Assembly: GCA_041664985.1 (NCBI GenBank)
Contig: JBAYJS010000017.1
Location: forward strand, 1 to 22,096
DNA from: JBAYJS01 sp041664985
GTDB lineage: Bacteria; Patescibacteriota; Patescibacteriia; Buchananbacterales; UBA6539
DNA: 22,096 nt
Direction: 5' to 3'
Position 1 is the first letter of the stretch. Each line of letters opens with the position of its first letter. Positions 1 through 7,142 of the stretch are shown one piece after another. The notes below the pieces were generated by a model that was not told the origin of the DNA, did no database searches, and worked only from the letters and a program-made list of their open reading frames with translations. Position numbers and translations under genes: made by a program.

Positions 1-1523
1 CTTTCACAGCCCTGCCATTGACATTGGCTGCAAGTTTGTGATCCGGAGTAACCGGTTTCAGTCACACATTCTTTACTTTGATCGGTATCGCATTGTTCGG
101 AAGTTTGATTAATTTCACCATCACCGCAAAACGGCACATATTCTAAAACGCAAGTTTGAGTACAAATGTAATTAGGCAAAATGCCGTCTTGACCGTCGCA
201 TTGCTCATTGCCGTTTTTAACGCCATCGCCGCAGGTTTGCTGGCTGATGCATTCGCTATAGCCACTGCAATCGGCTAGACAAGTTTTTTGGCCGGCATAA
301 CCGTCAATTTCACAAGCCTCTGTACTACCGATTTCACAAACTTCACCAAAATCCGAATCTAAAATTTGATTGCCACAAATCGGCAAATAATTGCCAAAAT
401 CTTGGTTAGTTACATTTTGACCGTCAGCCAAAGCAACAACATACGAATTATCAAGCGGATAGGTTTGGAAAAAACTTTGATTTTCCAAGCTGCCTTCGCT
501 CACAGTATAATTACCCGGCAAAAGTCCGGAGAACTGATAGCAACCAGACTGATCAGTCAACTGAGTTTCGTTTTTGGCGCCGGATAAAATTATCGGCCAA
601 CCACTGATTTTTTGATCATTGCTGATATCACCGTCATGATTGGCATCTTGAAATTTACAACCGGAAATTGATCCAAACTGACAAATGCGTTGGGAAATTG
701 TATTATAAATTGAATTTAAATCACTTTGATTTGGCGCATTGAAATAACTGGCGCCGGTTGCCGTGGCAATTTCTTGTAACATGCTTTCATTAATATCTGA
801 GCCTAAACCAATGGTAAATATTTTATAACCCAAGCCGGCCGCTTCGCTCGCTTTGGTTTTGGCATAAGCGACATCAGCGGCATTTTCACCGCTACCATTG
901 CCGTTTGGTTTATTGGCCATGCCATCGGTTAATAAAATTGCCACTTTGGCTGATTGCGCTTGAGCCCGGGTTGAACCCAATTCCTGGTTAGCTAAGTCAA
1001 TCGCATCGCCGATATTAGTCGCACCATTGGCAACCAAGGCGTTGACTGCCGCTTGAGTGGCGGCATGATCGCCGGAAAGTCCTTTATCCAAAGTCGCTGC
1101 TGTGGAAAATGAAACCAAACCGGATTGATCGGCTAAACCGACTAAACCCAAAAAAGTATTGGCGGCAGCTTTGGCCGCTTCAATTTTATTTGGTGTGGCC
1201 GGAGTGTAAGTTGAAGGATAGCCGGGTAAACTTTTTGCGTCGCACCAACTTTGGGTGACATTATGGGTAGTTCTCCAGCTGTGAAAAATTCCCCAAACCA
1301 AGGTATAATAGCGGCAACTGCTTTGTGAACCGCCGTCTGCCATACTGCCGGAACGATCAATAATTAAAACCACATCAACATTGGTTTGGCATAATGCGGT
1401 TGGCTCAACTGCATTGGCGCTTGGCGCCACCAACATTGAACCTAAATTGGTTGGTAAAATTAAAAATGCCGCGACTAAAACATTTAAAATTTTCCAACTG
1501 ATTTTTAAACTTTTCATTTTCAT
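1..1523 (-). CDS. Secreted von Willebrand factor A protein with SdrD/CNA-B-like and Cys-rich repeat domains (3' end outside window)
   Basis: The frame is open from ATG at 1523 to the window edge, giving 507 codons with no stop; the C-terminus is missing. Residues 1-38 form a signal peptide ending in an A-N-A type cleavage site. Residues 48-280 are a VWA domain with a complete metal-ion-dependent adhesion site: DRSGS (D56, S58, S60), a Thr in the ATNIGDA stretch near 169, and D200 in LLTDG. Residues about 284-378 look like an SdrD-B/CNA-B beta-sandwich (an FQDANHDGD stretch and a GCYQFSGLLPGNYTV stretch). From 383 on there are Cys-rich CGDG...EQCD units resembling DUF4215-type repeats. By family knowledge this is an extracellular, probably adhesive protein. 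In-frame Met codons exist at residues 1 and 3; no Shine-Dalgarno decides between them. Function beyond binding/adhesion cannot be told. Confidence 0.88.
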   Translation of the reverse strand, partial: MKMKSLKISWKILNVLVAAFLILPTNLGSMLVAPSANAVEPTALCQTNVDVVLIIDRSGSMADGGSQSSCRYYTLVWGIFHSWRTTHNVTQSWCDAKSLPGYPSTYTPATPNKIEAAKAAANTFLGLVGLADQSGLVSFSTAATLDKGLSGDHAATQAAVNALVANGATNIGDAIDLANQELGSTRAQAQSAKVAILLTDGMANKPNGNGSGENAADVAYAKTKASEAAGLGYKIFTIGLGSDINESMLQEIATATGASYFNAPNQSDLNSIYNTISQRICQFGSISGCKFQDANHDGDISNDQKISGWPIILSGAKNETQLTDQSGCYQFSGLLPGNYTVSEGSLENQSFFQTYPLDNSYVVALADGQNVTNQDFGNYLPICGNQILDSDFGEVCEIGSTEACEIDGYAGQKTCLADCSGYSECISQQTCGDGVKNGNEQCDGQDGILPNYICTQTCVLEYVPFCGDGEINQTSEQCDTDQSKECVTETGYSGSQTCSQCQWQGCE

Positions 1524-1564
1524 ACAGTAATTTAAAATTTTATAAATATTTGAAAATATAAACC

Positions 1565-1593
1565 AAAATAAAAATCTCTACCTAAAGCAGAGA
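1565..1593 (-). terminator. Intrinsic-terminator-like hairpin, possibly an attenuator in the VWA leader
   Basis: On the minus strand a 7-bp stem (TCTCTGC with GTAGAGA, including one G-T pair) around a TTTAG loop is followed by TTTTTATTTT. It lies between the DUF4015 gene and the VWA gene. If the promoter at 1762-1791 is real, the hairpin sits inside the VWA 5' leader and would act as an attenuator; otherwise it simply ends the DUF4015 transcript. Confidence 0.55.
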
Positions 1594-1761
1594 AGATTGC
1601 AAAAAATTTTTTAGAAAAAAATTACAGTGACCGTTTCGTCCCAACCATTTTTTAAAACCGAGAATAAAACTGAAAAATAATTTCATAAATACCCAAACCC
1701 CCTTTTACGTTTGCCAACGATTTTAAATCAAGGATTAAATTACGGCTTTATTTTAGCAGAA

Positions 1762-1791
1762 ATAATAAACTCAGACAACGATAAAAGTCAA
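1762..1791 (-). promoter_or_regulatory. Candidate sigma-70-type promoter for the VWA gene
   Basis: Minus strand TTGACT (1791-1786), 18-nt spacer, TATTAT (1767-1762). It would give a leader of roughly 230 nt before the ATG at 1523, containing the hairpin at 1575-1593. Apart from this promoter and hairpin, the 290-bp gap 1524-1813 shows nothing I recognise. Confidence 0.45.
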
Positions 1792-1813
1792 GGCTAGTTG
1801 TCCACAATTTCAA

Positions 1814-2890
1814 TTAATTTGACTCCAAGCCGCCGGCGGTATACCGGTTTGAGGCGTTCCACAAAAGCCAGCCAAAACCATTGCTGTCATAAGTCGCTTT
1901 TGTCTGTAATTTAATCATTTCCGGCGTATATTCAGCGCCTAAATCAAAGTCCTGGAGCCACGGCCGAAGCTTGGCGCGGCTGTTTGCCAGGTCGTCTTTG
2001 GCCCGAATTAAACTCTCATAAACAATCTCGTACGGATGATCGGCCGGATTAGAAAACCCTTGAAAATCAGGCGGATAATGCGATGGATAAACCATTGGAC
2101 AAATATAATCAAAATTAGGCGCGGCATCCTGCAAACGTTGGCCAATATTTAGGCCATCATCTCGCCATAAAACCATGCCAAATAAATCAGCCGAAGTTAA
2201 AACCGGGTAAAAAGCCAGACTTTGACTTAAATATTTATAGAACTTAGCCATGGCAATAGACTTACCTTCCATGGTCGCATTGTCTAGATTAGCGTAGACA
2301 ATCTGCTTAATATCGCCATCGGTTGGAAAACGAATATAATCAAAATTAACCTCATCAAATCCCAGCTTAATTGCCTCTTTGGCTAAATCAATATTATAGT
2401 CCCAAACCATTTTTTGGGTCGGATCAACCCAAGACAAACCCTTGCGATCGCGCCAGACACCGCCTTCTTTGTTTTTTAGGGCTACTTCGGGCATTTTCTC
2501 GGCCAAATAGGGATCTTGAAACACGGCAATCCGGGCAATGGTATAAATCCCCTGTTTTTTCAATTCCGGCACCCATTGGGCCAAATCCGGGATTCGAATT
2601 TCTTTGGAGTCGATTTTGTCAGCCAAAGGCATATTAGCGGCAAAAAAGATCTTGCCGCTGTAGTCTTTAACGTCAATTACAATCGAATTTAGCTCGGTTT
2701 GGTTAATCAAATCAACCAGCGCCTGGCGCCGTTCTTTGGATCCAGCCGTATAGGCAGTTAAATAAATGCCTTTATTTTCAATCTTTGCCGGCCGATCCAA
2801 AACCCGATAAACCGGATGGTTCAAAGTCATTGCCAAGGAAAACAAAACTATTGGAATAACGATCAGCCAATTGATTAAAGCGATAAGCAT
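1814..2890 (-). CDS. Membrane-anchored DUF4015-type putative glycoside hydrolase
   Basis: 358 residues. An N-terminal hydrophobic segment (about 3-22) is an uncleaved anchor or signal, placing the rest outside the membrane. The remainder matches the DUF4015 (putative glycosyl hydrolase, TIM-barrel) pattern: GIYLTAYTAG near 41-50, SIVIDVKDYSG near 69-79, a conserved GFDEVNFDYIRFPTDG block at 177-192 whose acidic residues are the likely catalytic region, and a late WLQDFD stretch. Members of this family are common in Patescibacteria and Firmicutes; substrate is not established, so wall or exopolysaccharide cleavage is an inference. The start at 2890 gives a full N-terminal anchor but has no clear ribosome-binding site. 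It is transcribed away from the TPR gene at 3024, and the two share a short divergent promoter region. Confidence 0.82.
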   Translation of the reverse strand: MLIALINWLIVIPIVLFSLAMTLNHPVYRVLDRPAKIENKGIYLTAYTAGSKERRQALVDLINQTELNSIVIDVKDYSGKIFFAANMPLADKIDSKEIRIPDLAQWVPELKKQGIYTIARIAVFQDPYLAEKMPEVALKNKEGGVWRDRKGLSWVDPTQKMVWDYNIDLAKEAIKLGFDEVNFDYIRFPTDGDIKQIVYANLDNATMEGKSIAMAKFYKYLSQSLAFYPVLTSADLFGMVLWRDDGLNIGQRLQDAAPNFDYICPMVYPSHYPPDFQGFSNPADHPYEIVYESLIRAKDDLANSRAKLRPWLQDFDLGAEYTPEMIKLQTKATYDSNGFGWLLWNASNRYTAGGLESN

Positions 2891-2952
2891 AAGGGTAAAA
2901 ATAGACTTTTTTTAAATATAGCAAAAATTAGGCAAATAAGCGAATTTTACGG

Positions 2953-2981
2953 TTGTCTGGTTGGGCGTAATTTGATAGGAT
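2953..2981 (+). promoter_or_regulatory. Candidate promoter for the TPR-to-HD gene group
   Basis: TTGTCT (2953-2958), 17-nt spacer, TAGGAT (2976-2981), about 40 nt before the ATG at 3024. It is the only good match in the divergent gap 2891-3023. Confidence 0.4.
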
Positions 2982-3023
2982 ATAGATAGATTGAATAAAA
3001 ATAATTAGCTTAGAAGACCAAAT

Positions 3024-3644
3024 ATGAAACTTAAAAAGATAATCAAAGACTTGATTAATTCAGCATATTATTGTTATAAAGAAATACCTAGGGACATGAA
3101 AGTAGCTTTTCTATCTTTACTTTTAGGCTTGATCCCCACCTTTTGGATTTATAATGAATCAATTATCTCACAAAGTGTTTTATCTGCTGATATTCTGAAA
3201 ATAGATAGAACTGCCAGAACCTTAGAAATAATCATGATAGATTTTAAAGAAAAACAAGAAACAGTAAATACCAAAGTATTAGAATATACAGCCAAAACCT
3301 TAACTTTGATGGATGGTTATGACAGAGCGAATATAACCGAGGATGTAAAAATAATTGCACGAGAAGTAAATTTGACATCAAAATCAAATTATGAAATCGG
3401 CTTAGCTAACTTAGTATTAGGTGATTATGAAAAAGCTTTAGAATATTTAGCAAAAGCAACCGAAGAAAATCCTAATAATGCTAAAGCGTGGTGGAATATG
3501 GCGGTTGCTCTAAAAAAACTAGATAGAAATTATTCAGAAGCTCTTAATAGGGCGATAGACCTAGACCAAACCCTACGGCAACAAATCAAAATTGGTGGAA
3601 GTATATTTAATGGTTTAAAAATAAGGATTGAACCCCAAGAATAA
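3024..3644 (+). CDS. Membrane-anchored TPR-repeat protein of unknown function
   Basis: 206 residues. A Lys-rich cytoplasmic N-terminus is followed by one membrane segment (about 27-43) and a region of mixed helix (55-115). Two tetratricopeptide-like units follow: residues 119-152 (GLANLVLGDYEKALEYLAKA pattern with the NPNN turn) and 153-184 (AKAWWNMAVALKKL, then SEALNRAIDLD). TPRs mediate protein-protein contact; the partner is unknown. The gene is AT-rich like its neighbours, and an AGAAG stretch shortly before the ATG is a weak ribosome-binding site. No terminator is visible after it, so it may be transcribed with the genes downstream. Confidence 0.75.
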   Translation: MKLKKIIKDLINSAYYCYKEIPRDMKVAFLSLLLGLIPTFWIYNESIISQSVLSADILKIDRTARTLEIIMIDFKEKQETVNTKVLEYTAKTLTLMDGYDRANITEDVKIIAREVNLTSKSNYEIGLANLVLGDYEKALEYLAKATEENPNNAKAWWNMAVALKKLDRNYSEALNRAIDLDQTLRQQIKIGGSIFNGLKIRIEPQE

Positions 3645-3706
3645 TTTTATTCAACCTGGCATTAATAAAATAGATTTGCAACAGTTATTAATTACTTAAA
3701 TAAATT

Positions 3707-4084
3707 ATGGGCAGTTTCATTGAACTAAACGACACGCTTCAAATCACCAGTGATCAAGGTTTTCCGACAGAAATTTTAAATTTAGAAAAACACCAAAAAC
3801 AACCAATCACTTTGACTGAGGTTAAAGACAAAATTTTTGAGTTTACTGACAAACCCAAGGCCAGAATTTATCACCCCGCACCGTGCCGTTGCTTTTTAGT
3901 CCAAAATATCGACGGCAAATGGTTGTATTGGGGAAAAATTATTATGCTTGAGCAAACAATCAAAGGCAACGCTTTAGCCAATCAAACCACCTCTGGTAAA
4001 TTTAAAATTATTCAAATTTACGACCCCAAATACCAAATTGAAATTACCAAAAACGAATCACCAGACGGCAAAAGTTATTTTTAA
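3707..4084 (+). CDS. Conserved-looking small protein, function unknown
   Basis: 125 residues, no signal peptide and no membrane segment. I do not recognise the family. Visible features are a compact mixed alpha/beta composition, a HPAPCRCFLVQN stretch near 56-67 with two nearby cysteines, and a following GKWLYWGKI strand, which together suggest a small soluble beta-rich domain. It ends 19 nt before the most likely start of the HAD gene, so the two are probably co-transcribed. Coding status is supported by its length, its AT-rich codon use matching its neighbours, and by fitting cleanly between two genes on the same strand. Confidence 0.65.
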   Translation: MGSFIELNDTLQITSDQGFPTEILNLEKHQKQPITLTEVKDKIFEFTDKPKARIYHPAPCRCFLVQNIDGKWLYWGKIIMLEQTIKGNALANQTTSGKFKIIQIYDPKYQIEITKNESPDGKSYF

Positions 4085-4103
4085 AATAATCTACAAGTCT
4101 ACT

Positions 4104-4751
4104 ATGGTAAAAACAATAATTTTTGATTTAGACGGTGTTATTGTTGATTCTGAAAAAAGAAAGTTTGATTTGTTAAAAATTTTATTAAAAAAACGAGGCA
4201 TAATTTTAGATGACGCTGATTATAAAAAATGTGTTGGTATAAAAATTGTAGTATTTTTGAAAACTTATTTTGGTGATAGATTAAGCGATCAAGAGATACA
4301 GGATATTTTCATTGAAAGGAAACAAAAACTTCACCAAAATCCAAAAAAATATATCATTGCTCAGCCACACGCCATTGAATGTTGCAAAAAGTTATTTGAT
4401 GATGGTTTTGTCCTAGCTATTGCTTCGGCATCTGACGAAAAGGACGTAAAATTAATTTTAGATGAATTTAGTATTACTCATCTTTTCAAAGTTATTATTA
4501 GTTCAGATTTGATTAAAAATTATAAACCCGATCCGGAAACTTACTTAAAATGTATAGAAAAATTACAAACCCCCAAGCAAACTTGCATTGCTGTTGAAGA
4601 TTCTCCGGCTGGAGTAGAATCGGCCAAAGTGGCAGGATTGATCTGTGTGGCCGTAACTTACACTCATGCCAAAAATGAACTGCAAAAAGCTGATAAAATT
4701 ATTGAGTCACTCGATCAATTAACCACTGGATTTATTAAAAAATTACAATGA
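4104..4751 (+). CDS. HAD-superfamily phosphatase / beta-phosphoglucomutase-like hydrolase
   Basis: 215 residues from the ATG at 4104. The frame is open back to an ATG at 4038, but those 22 extra codons overlap the preceding gene and precede the catalytic motif, which in this family lies at the very N-terminus. All HAD motifs are present: motif I FDLDGV (nucleophile D8, acid D10), a helical cap (about 17-88), motif II Ser in IASAS (S108), motif III Lys in YKPDPETY (K141), and motif IV VEDSPAGVESA (E165, D166). This arrangement is typical of HAD-IA enzymes acting on sugar phosphates or nucleotides; the exact substrate cannot be read from sequence. Its TGA stop overlaps the next ATG (ATGA), so translation with the HD gene is coupled. 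Confidence 0.88.
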   Translation: MVKTIIFDLDGVIVDSEKRKFDLLKILLKKRGIILDDADYKKCVGIKIVVFLKTYFGDRLSDQEIQDIFIERKQKLHQNPKKYIIAQPHAIECCKKLFDDGFVLAIASASDEKDVKLILDEFSITHLFKVIISSDLIKNYKPDPETYLKCIEKLQTPKQTCIAVEDSPAGVESAKVAGLICVAVTYTHAKNELQKADKIIESLDQLTTGFIKKLQ

Positions 4752-5356
4752 CAAAATTAAATAAATCTAAGTTGGAAGCTTATTTAAAGAAAAAGATTCT
4801 ACCGGACCTGGAAAAAGGCCGACCCAACTGGGATAAGCCGCACACTTTGGAAGTTGTGGCTTATATTAAGCGAATTATAAAAAATACGCCAAACCTTAAA
4901 GTCGACAAGGCGGTTTTAATCATTGCCGCTTACGCGCACGACTGGGGCTATGTTGGTTTGTTTGATCAAAATCAGCCGGCTGATTTTGAAAACGTAAAAA
5001 ATGCCAAACCAAAACACATGGTAATTGGCGCTAAAAAATTATCAAAACTGCTGGCTGACAAATTTTTCTCTTTTTTAACCAAAGCCCAAAAACAAAGATG
5101 CGTGCACTTGGTTGCCATTCATGACCAACCGGCCAAGCTCAAAGCGATTGACGAGCTGGTTTTAATGGAAGCGGACATGCTTAGCGGTTTGAATGTCAAG
5201 TCGGTTAAACCAACTTTTGATTTTGCATCAAATAAAAAATTTATTCATGAGGTTAAAACCTTAAGAATTCCAAAATTCATCAATCAATACAGTAAAAAAG
5301 AAGCAAAAAAGTTAATCAGAGAAAGGCTGAATTATTATAAAAAAAGACTCAAATAA
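4748..5356 (+). CDS. HD-domain metal-dependent phosphohydrolase
   Basis: 202 residues. The metal ligands of an HD domain are visible in order: H32 (in KPHTLEVV), H64-D65 (in YAHDWG), a further His in HLVAIHD (about residue 120) and an Asp in MEADML. HD enzymes hydrolyse phosphate esters, often of nucleotides; no specific substrate is indicated. The protein is soluble, with a basic C-terminal helix. It overlaps the HAD gene by four bases and is followed 33 nt later by a strong terminator, so it is the last gene of the transcript. Pairing of two phosphatase families suggests a joint role in nucleotide or sugar-phosphate turnover (inference). Confidence 0.85.
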   Translation: MTKLNKSKLEAYLKKKILPDLEKGRPNWDKPHTLEVVAYIKRIIKNTPNLKVDKAVLIIAAYAHDWGYVGLFDQNQPADFENVKNAKPKHMVIGAKKLSKLLADKFFSFLTKAQKQRCVHLVAIHDQPAKLKAIDELVLMEADMLSGLNVKSVKPTFDFASNKKFIHEVKTLRIPKFINQYSKKEAKKLIRERLNYYKKRLK

Positions 5357-5389
5357 ATTAACAATTTATCCATTTATCAATAAAGTATT

Positions 5390-5412
5390 TCCGCCCACAG
5401 GGGCGGATTTTT
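5390..5412 (+). terminator. Intrinsic terminator after the HAD-HD genes
   Basis: TCCGCCC (5390-5396), loop ACAG, GGGCGGA (5401-5407), then TTTTT. A 7-bp, GC-rich stem with a U tract; it marks the left border of the pyrF-pyrE unit. Confidence 0.85.
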
Positions 5413-5416
5413 AGAC

Positions 5417-5445
5417 TTGATTTTTCTTTCTTTTTGGTTTAAGAT
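5417..5445 (+). promoter_or_regulatory. Promoter of the pyrF-pyrE unit
   Basis: TTGATT (5417-5422), 17-nt T-rich spacer, TAAGAT (5440-5445). Placed directly after the preceding terminator. Transcription would begin near 5452, leaving a leader of about 75 nt before pyrF. Confidence 0.65.
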
Positions 5446-5452
5446 TGGCTGT

Positions 5453-5513
5453 GGAGGCTAGGTCGCATTGGGCGACTTGGATGCTCTTTACACTAGGTAG
5501 ATTTATCAGATAG
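5453..5513 (+). promoter_or_regulatory. pyrF leader with hairpin and possible leader peptide
   Basis: The leader holds GGAGG at 5453-5457, a small hairpin GTCGC-ATTGG-GCGAC (5462-5476), and two possible mini-ORFs: TTG at 5468 to TAG at 5498-5500 (10 codons, correctly spaced from GGAGG) and ATG at 5481 to TAG at 5511-5513 (10 codons). A Shine-Dalgarno this strong without a following gene is odd. No U-tract terminator is seen, so classical attenuation is not shown. Confidence 0.3.
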
Positions 5514-5527
5514 GATTGGAGACTACC

Positions 5528-6376
5528 ATGCCAAAAAGAGAATTACTGATCGGACTGGACGTGCCAACCGTCAGCGAAGCCAGACAAGTCGTTGAAGAAA
5601 CGCATGACGTCGTCGACGGTTACAAGGTTGGCTTTCAGCTCATCTACACCATGCTTAGGCTGATGCTGAAAGCCGCAAGCGAGAAAGAGGCCATTGCCAA
5701 CCTGAAAGATGCCCGCGCGCTGTTTCAGTATCTGAATGGGAAGCTGTTTTTGGATGCCAAGCTGCACGACATTTCCAACACGGTCCTGCAGGCTTTGATC
5801 CAAATCTTCGGCATGGACGTGGCACTGGTCAATATGCACTGTCTGGGCGGGCGAAAAATGCTGCTCAAAGCTCAGGAAGCCCTCAAGCAAGTGTTTGCTG
5901 ATTTTGAGCCGGAAAAGCGGCCCAACGTCCTGGGCGTGACCATCCTGACCGATCACGACTATGATTCTTTGGTTGAACTCGGATTGGTGCCGGCACTGAA
6001 TCCGCCTGATCCCAATTCACCCCAAAGCGTCTTGGAAACGTTTGAACGGATGAAAACCAGCGCGATGCAAGGCCAAGTCCGTAAGCTGGCGATTTTGGCC
6101 AAAGACTGCGGCCTTGACGGCGTTGTGGCGTCCCCACTAGAGACTGTCATGATTCGCGAAGCGTGCGGACCGGACTTTCTTATCGCCAATCCCGCGATCC
6201 GGCCCTTGTGGTCTTTGGTGCCCGGCGACGATCAAAAGCGCTTCACCACGCCCAAACAAGCTGTCGAAAACGGTGCCAATCTCGTGATTGTCGCCCGTCC
6301 CGCCCTCAAACCGCCTGCCGGTATCAGTCGGCATGAAGCCGTTGTGCGAATCAAAGAAGAAATGGCGTTGGTGTAA
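5528..6376 (+). CDS. pyrF: Orotidine-5'-phosphate decarboxylase (PyrF)
   Basis: 282 residues from the ATG at 5528, which has GGAG seven bases upstream; a TTG 12 bases earlier overlaps that site and is unlikely. The enzyme decarboxylates OMP to UMP, the last step of pyrimidine synthesis. Visible: D11 and K33 (GYKVG), the catalytic LDAKLHDI block (D76, K78, D81), VNMHCLGG, LGVTILT, DGVVASP and GDDQKRFTTP. Two loops are longer than in the usual 230-245 residue enzyme (about 45-70 and 153-185). Two normally conserved glycines are alanine: NPAIRP (A223, usually PGIRP) and VARPA (A256, usually VGRPI); the phosphate-contacting Arg is kept. Codon use and G+C (about 57% in line 6241) differ sharply from the AT-rich neighbours, which suggests lateral transfer. 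PyrE follows after 33 nt. Confidence 0.93.
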   Translation: MPKRELLIGLDVPTVSEARQVVEETHDVVDGYKVGFQLIYTMLRLMLKAASEKEAIANLKDARALFQYLNGKLFLDAKLHDISNTVLQALIQIFGMDVALVNMHCLGGRKMLLKAQEALKQVFADFEPEKRPNVLGVTILTDHDYDSLVELGLVPALNPPDPNSPQSVLETFERMKTSAMQGQVRKLAILAKDCGLDGVVASPLETVMIREACGPDFLIANPAIRPLWSLVPGDDQKRFTTPKQAVENGANLVIVARPALKPPAGISRHEAVVRIKEEMALV

Positions 6377-6409
6377 TAACCGACACAGCCCGGACAAGGA
6401 AAAAAAGAC

Positions 6410-7063
6410 ATGAGCAGAAATGGTTATATCAAAGGCATCGCTGGGCAACAGGTCGCAACCGGTTTGTACAGAATCGGCGCGATCAAAGACAAGAACCAAT
6501 CCCCTGACGGTGCGGGTTTTCGCCTCAAGCTTCACGAGACCAATCCGAATGCGCCGTTGTCGCCGGTTTACATCGACCTGCGGCTGCTGCAGTCCTTCCC
6601 CGCCCTACTCAGCCAAACGGCCACGCTCTACTTGCAGTTGGTCGAGCAACTGAGTTTTGATCTGATCGCGGGCATTCCGGTGGCCGCTGTGCCCACGGCA
6701 ACGGTCATATCGCAACTTTGCGGCAAGCCGATGATCACGCCGCGAATGAGTGAAAAGGGCCACGGTTCTGGCGCCAAAGTCGACGGCGTCTACCAAGCCG
6801 ATCAAACCGTGTTGCTGGTCGACGACCTCTGCACCAAGGCCGGAAGCAAACTCGAGGCCATCAAAGTCCTCGAAGAAGCCGGCTTGGTCGTCAAAGACGT
6901 GGTCGTGCTCGTTGACCGCGAGCAAGGCGGCGGCAAAGAACTGGCTGATGCCGGCTACACGCTTCATGCGGCGTTCACGCTGCGCGAGCTGCTCGGGTTC
7001 TACCTCGAGAACGGCATGATGAGCCAGGCGCTGTATAAAGAAATCATGGCCTATCTCGGCTAA
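6410..7063 (+). CDS. pyrE: Orotate phosphoribosyltransferase (PyrE)
   Basis: 217 residues. It joins orotate to PRPP to form OMP, the substrate of the neighbouring PyrF. Visible: the flexible catalytic loop SEKGHGSGAKVDG (114-126, with the K..HG pattern), the PRPP-binding motif VLLVDDLCTKAGSK (134-147, D138 and D139), and the VDREQGG turn (168-174) typical of the family. An N-terminal extension of about 35 residues precedes the core. AAGGA lies eight to ten bases before the ATG. It is G+C rich (about 62% in line 6781) like pyrF, and the two are followed directly by a terminator, so they form a two-gene cassette. No earlier pyrimidine genes are in the window, so orotate must be made elsewhere in the genome or imported. 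Confidence 0.93.
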   Translation: MSRNGYIKGIAGQQVATGLYRIGAIKDKNQSPDGAGFRLKLHETNPNAPLSPVYIDLRLLQSFPALLSQTATLYLQLVEQLSFDLIAGIPVAAVPTATVISQLCGKPMITPRMSEKGHGSGAKVDGVYQADQTVLLVDDLCTKAGSKLEAIKVLEEAGLVVKDVVVLVDREQGGGKELADAGYTLHAAFTLRELLGFYLENGMMSQALYKEIMAYLG

Positions 7064-7093
7064 GCGACTCGGAGGAACGCTTTACACACCAAA

Positions 7094-7124
7094 AGACCAT
7101 TCGAAATTGAATGGTCTCTTTTTT
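7094..7124 (+). terminator. Intrinsic terminator after pyrE, probably bidirectional
   Basis: AGACCATTC (7094-7102), loop GAAATT, GAATGGTCT (7109-7117), then CTTTTTT. A perfect 9-bp stem. On the minus strand the same stem is followed by TTTT, so it may also stop the convergent transcript ending at 7143. Confidence 0.88.
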
Positions 7125-7142
7125 ATCCAAATTTTATGAATT

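Noticed and set aside
4038..4103. Upstream ATG for the HAD gene
   Set aside because: It overlaps the preceding gene and adds 22 residues before a motif that is normally at the extreme N-terminus.
5516..5527. TTG start giving PyrF four more residues
   Set aside because: It overlaps the GGAG that serves the ATG at 5528, and the family begins close to the latter.
5543..6967. Several open frames antisense or out of frame to pyrF and pyrE
   Set aside because: High G+C lengthens shadow frames; they lack recognisable domains and overlap two certain enzymes.
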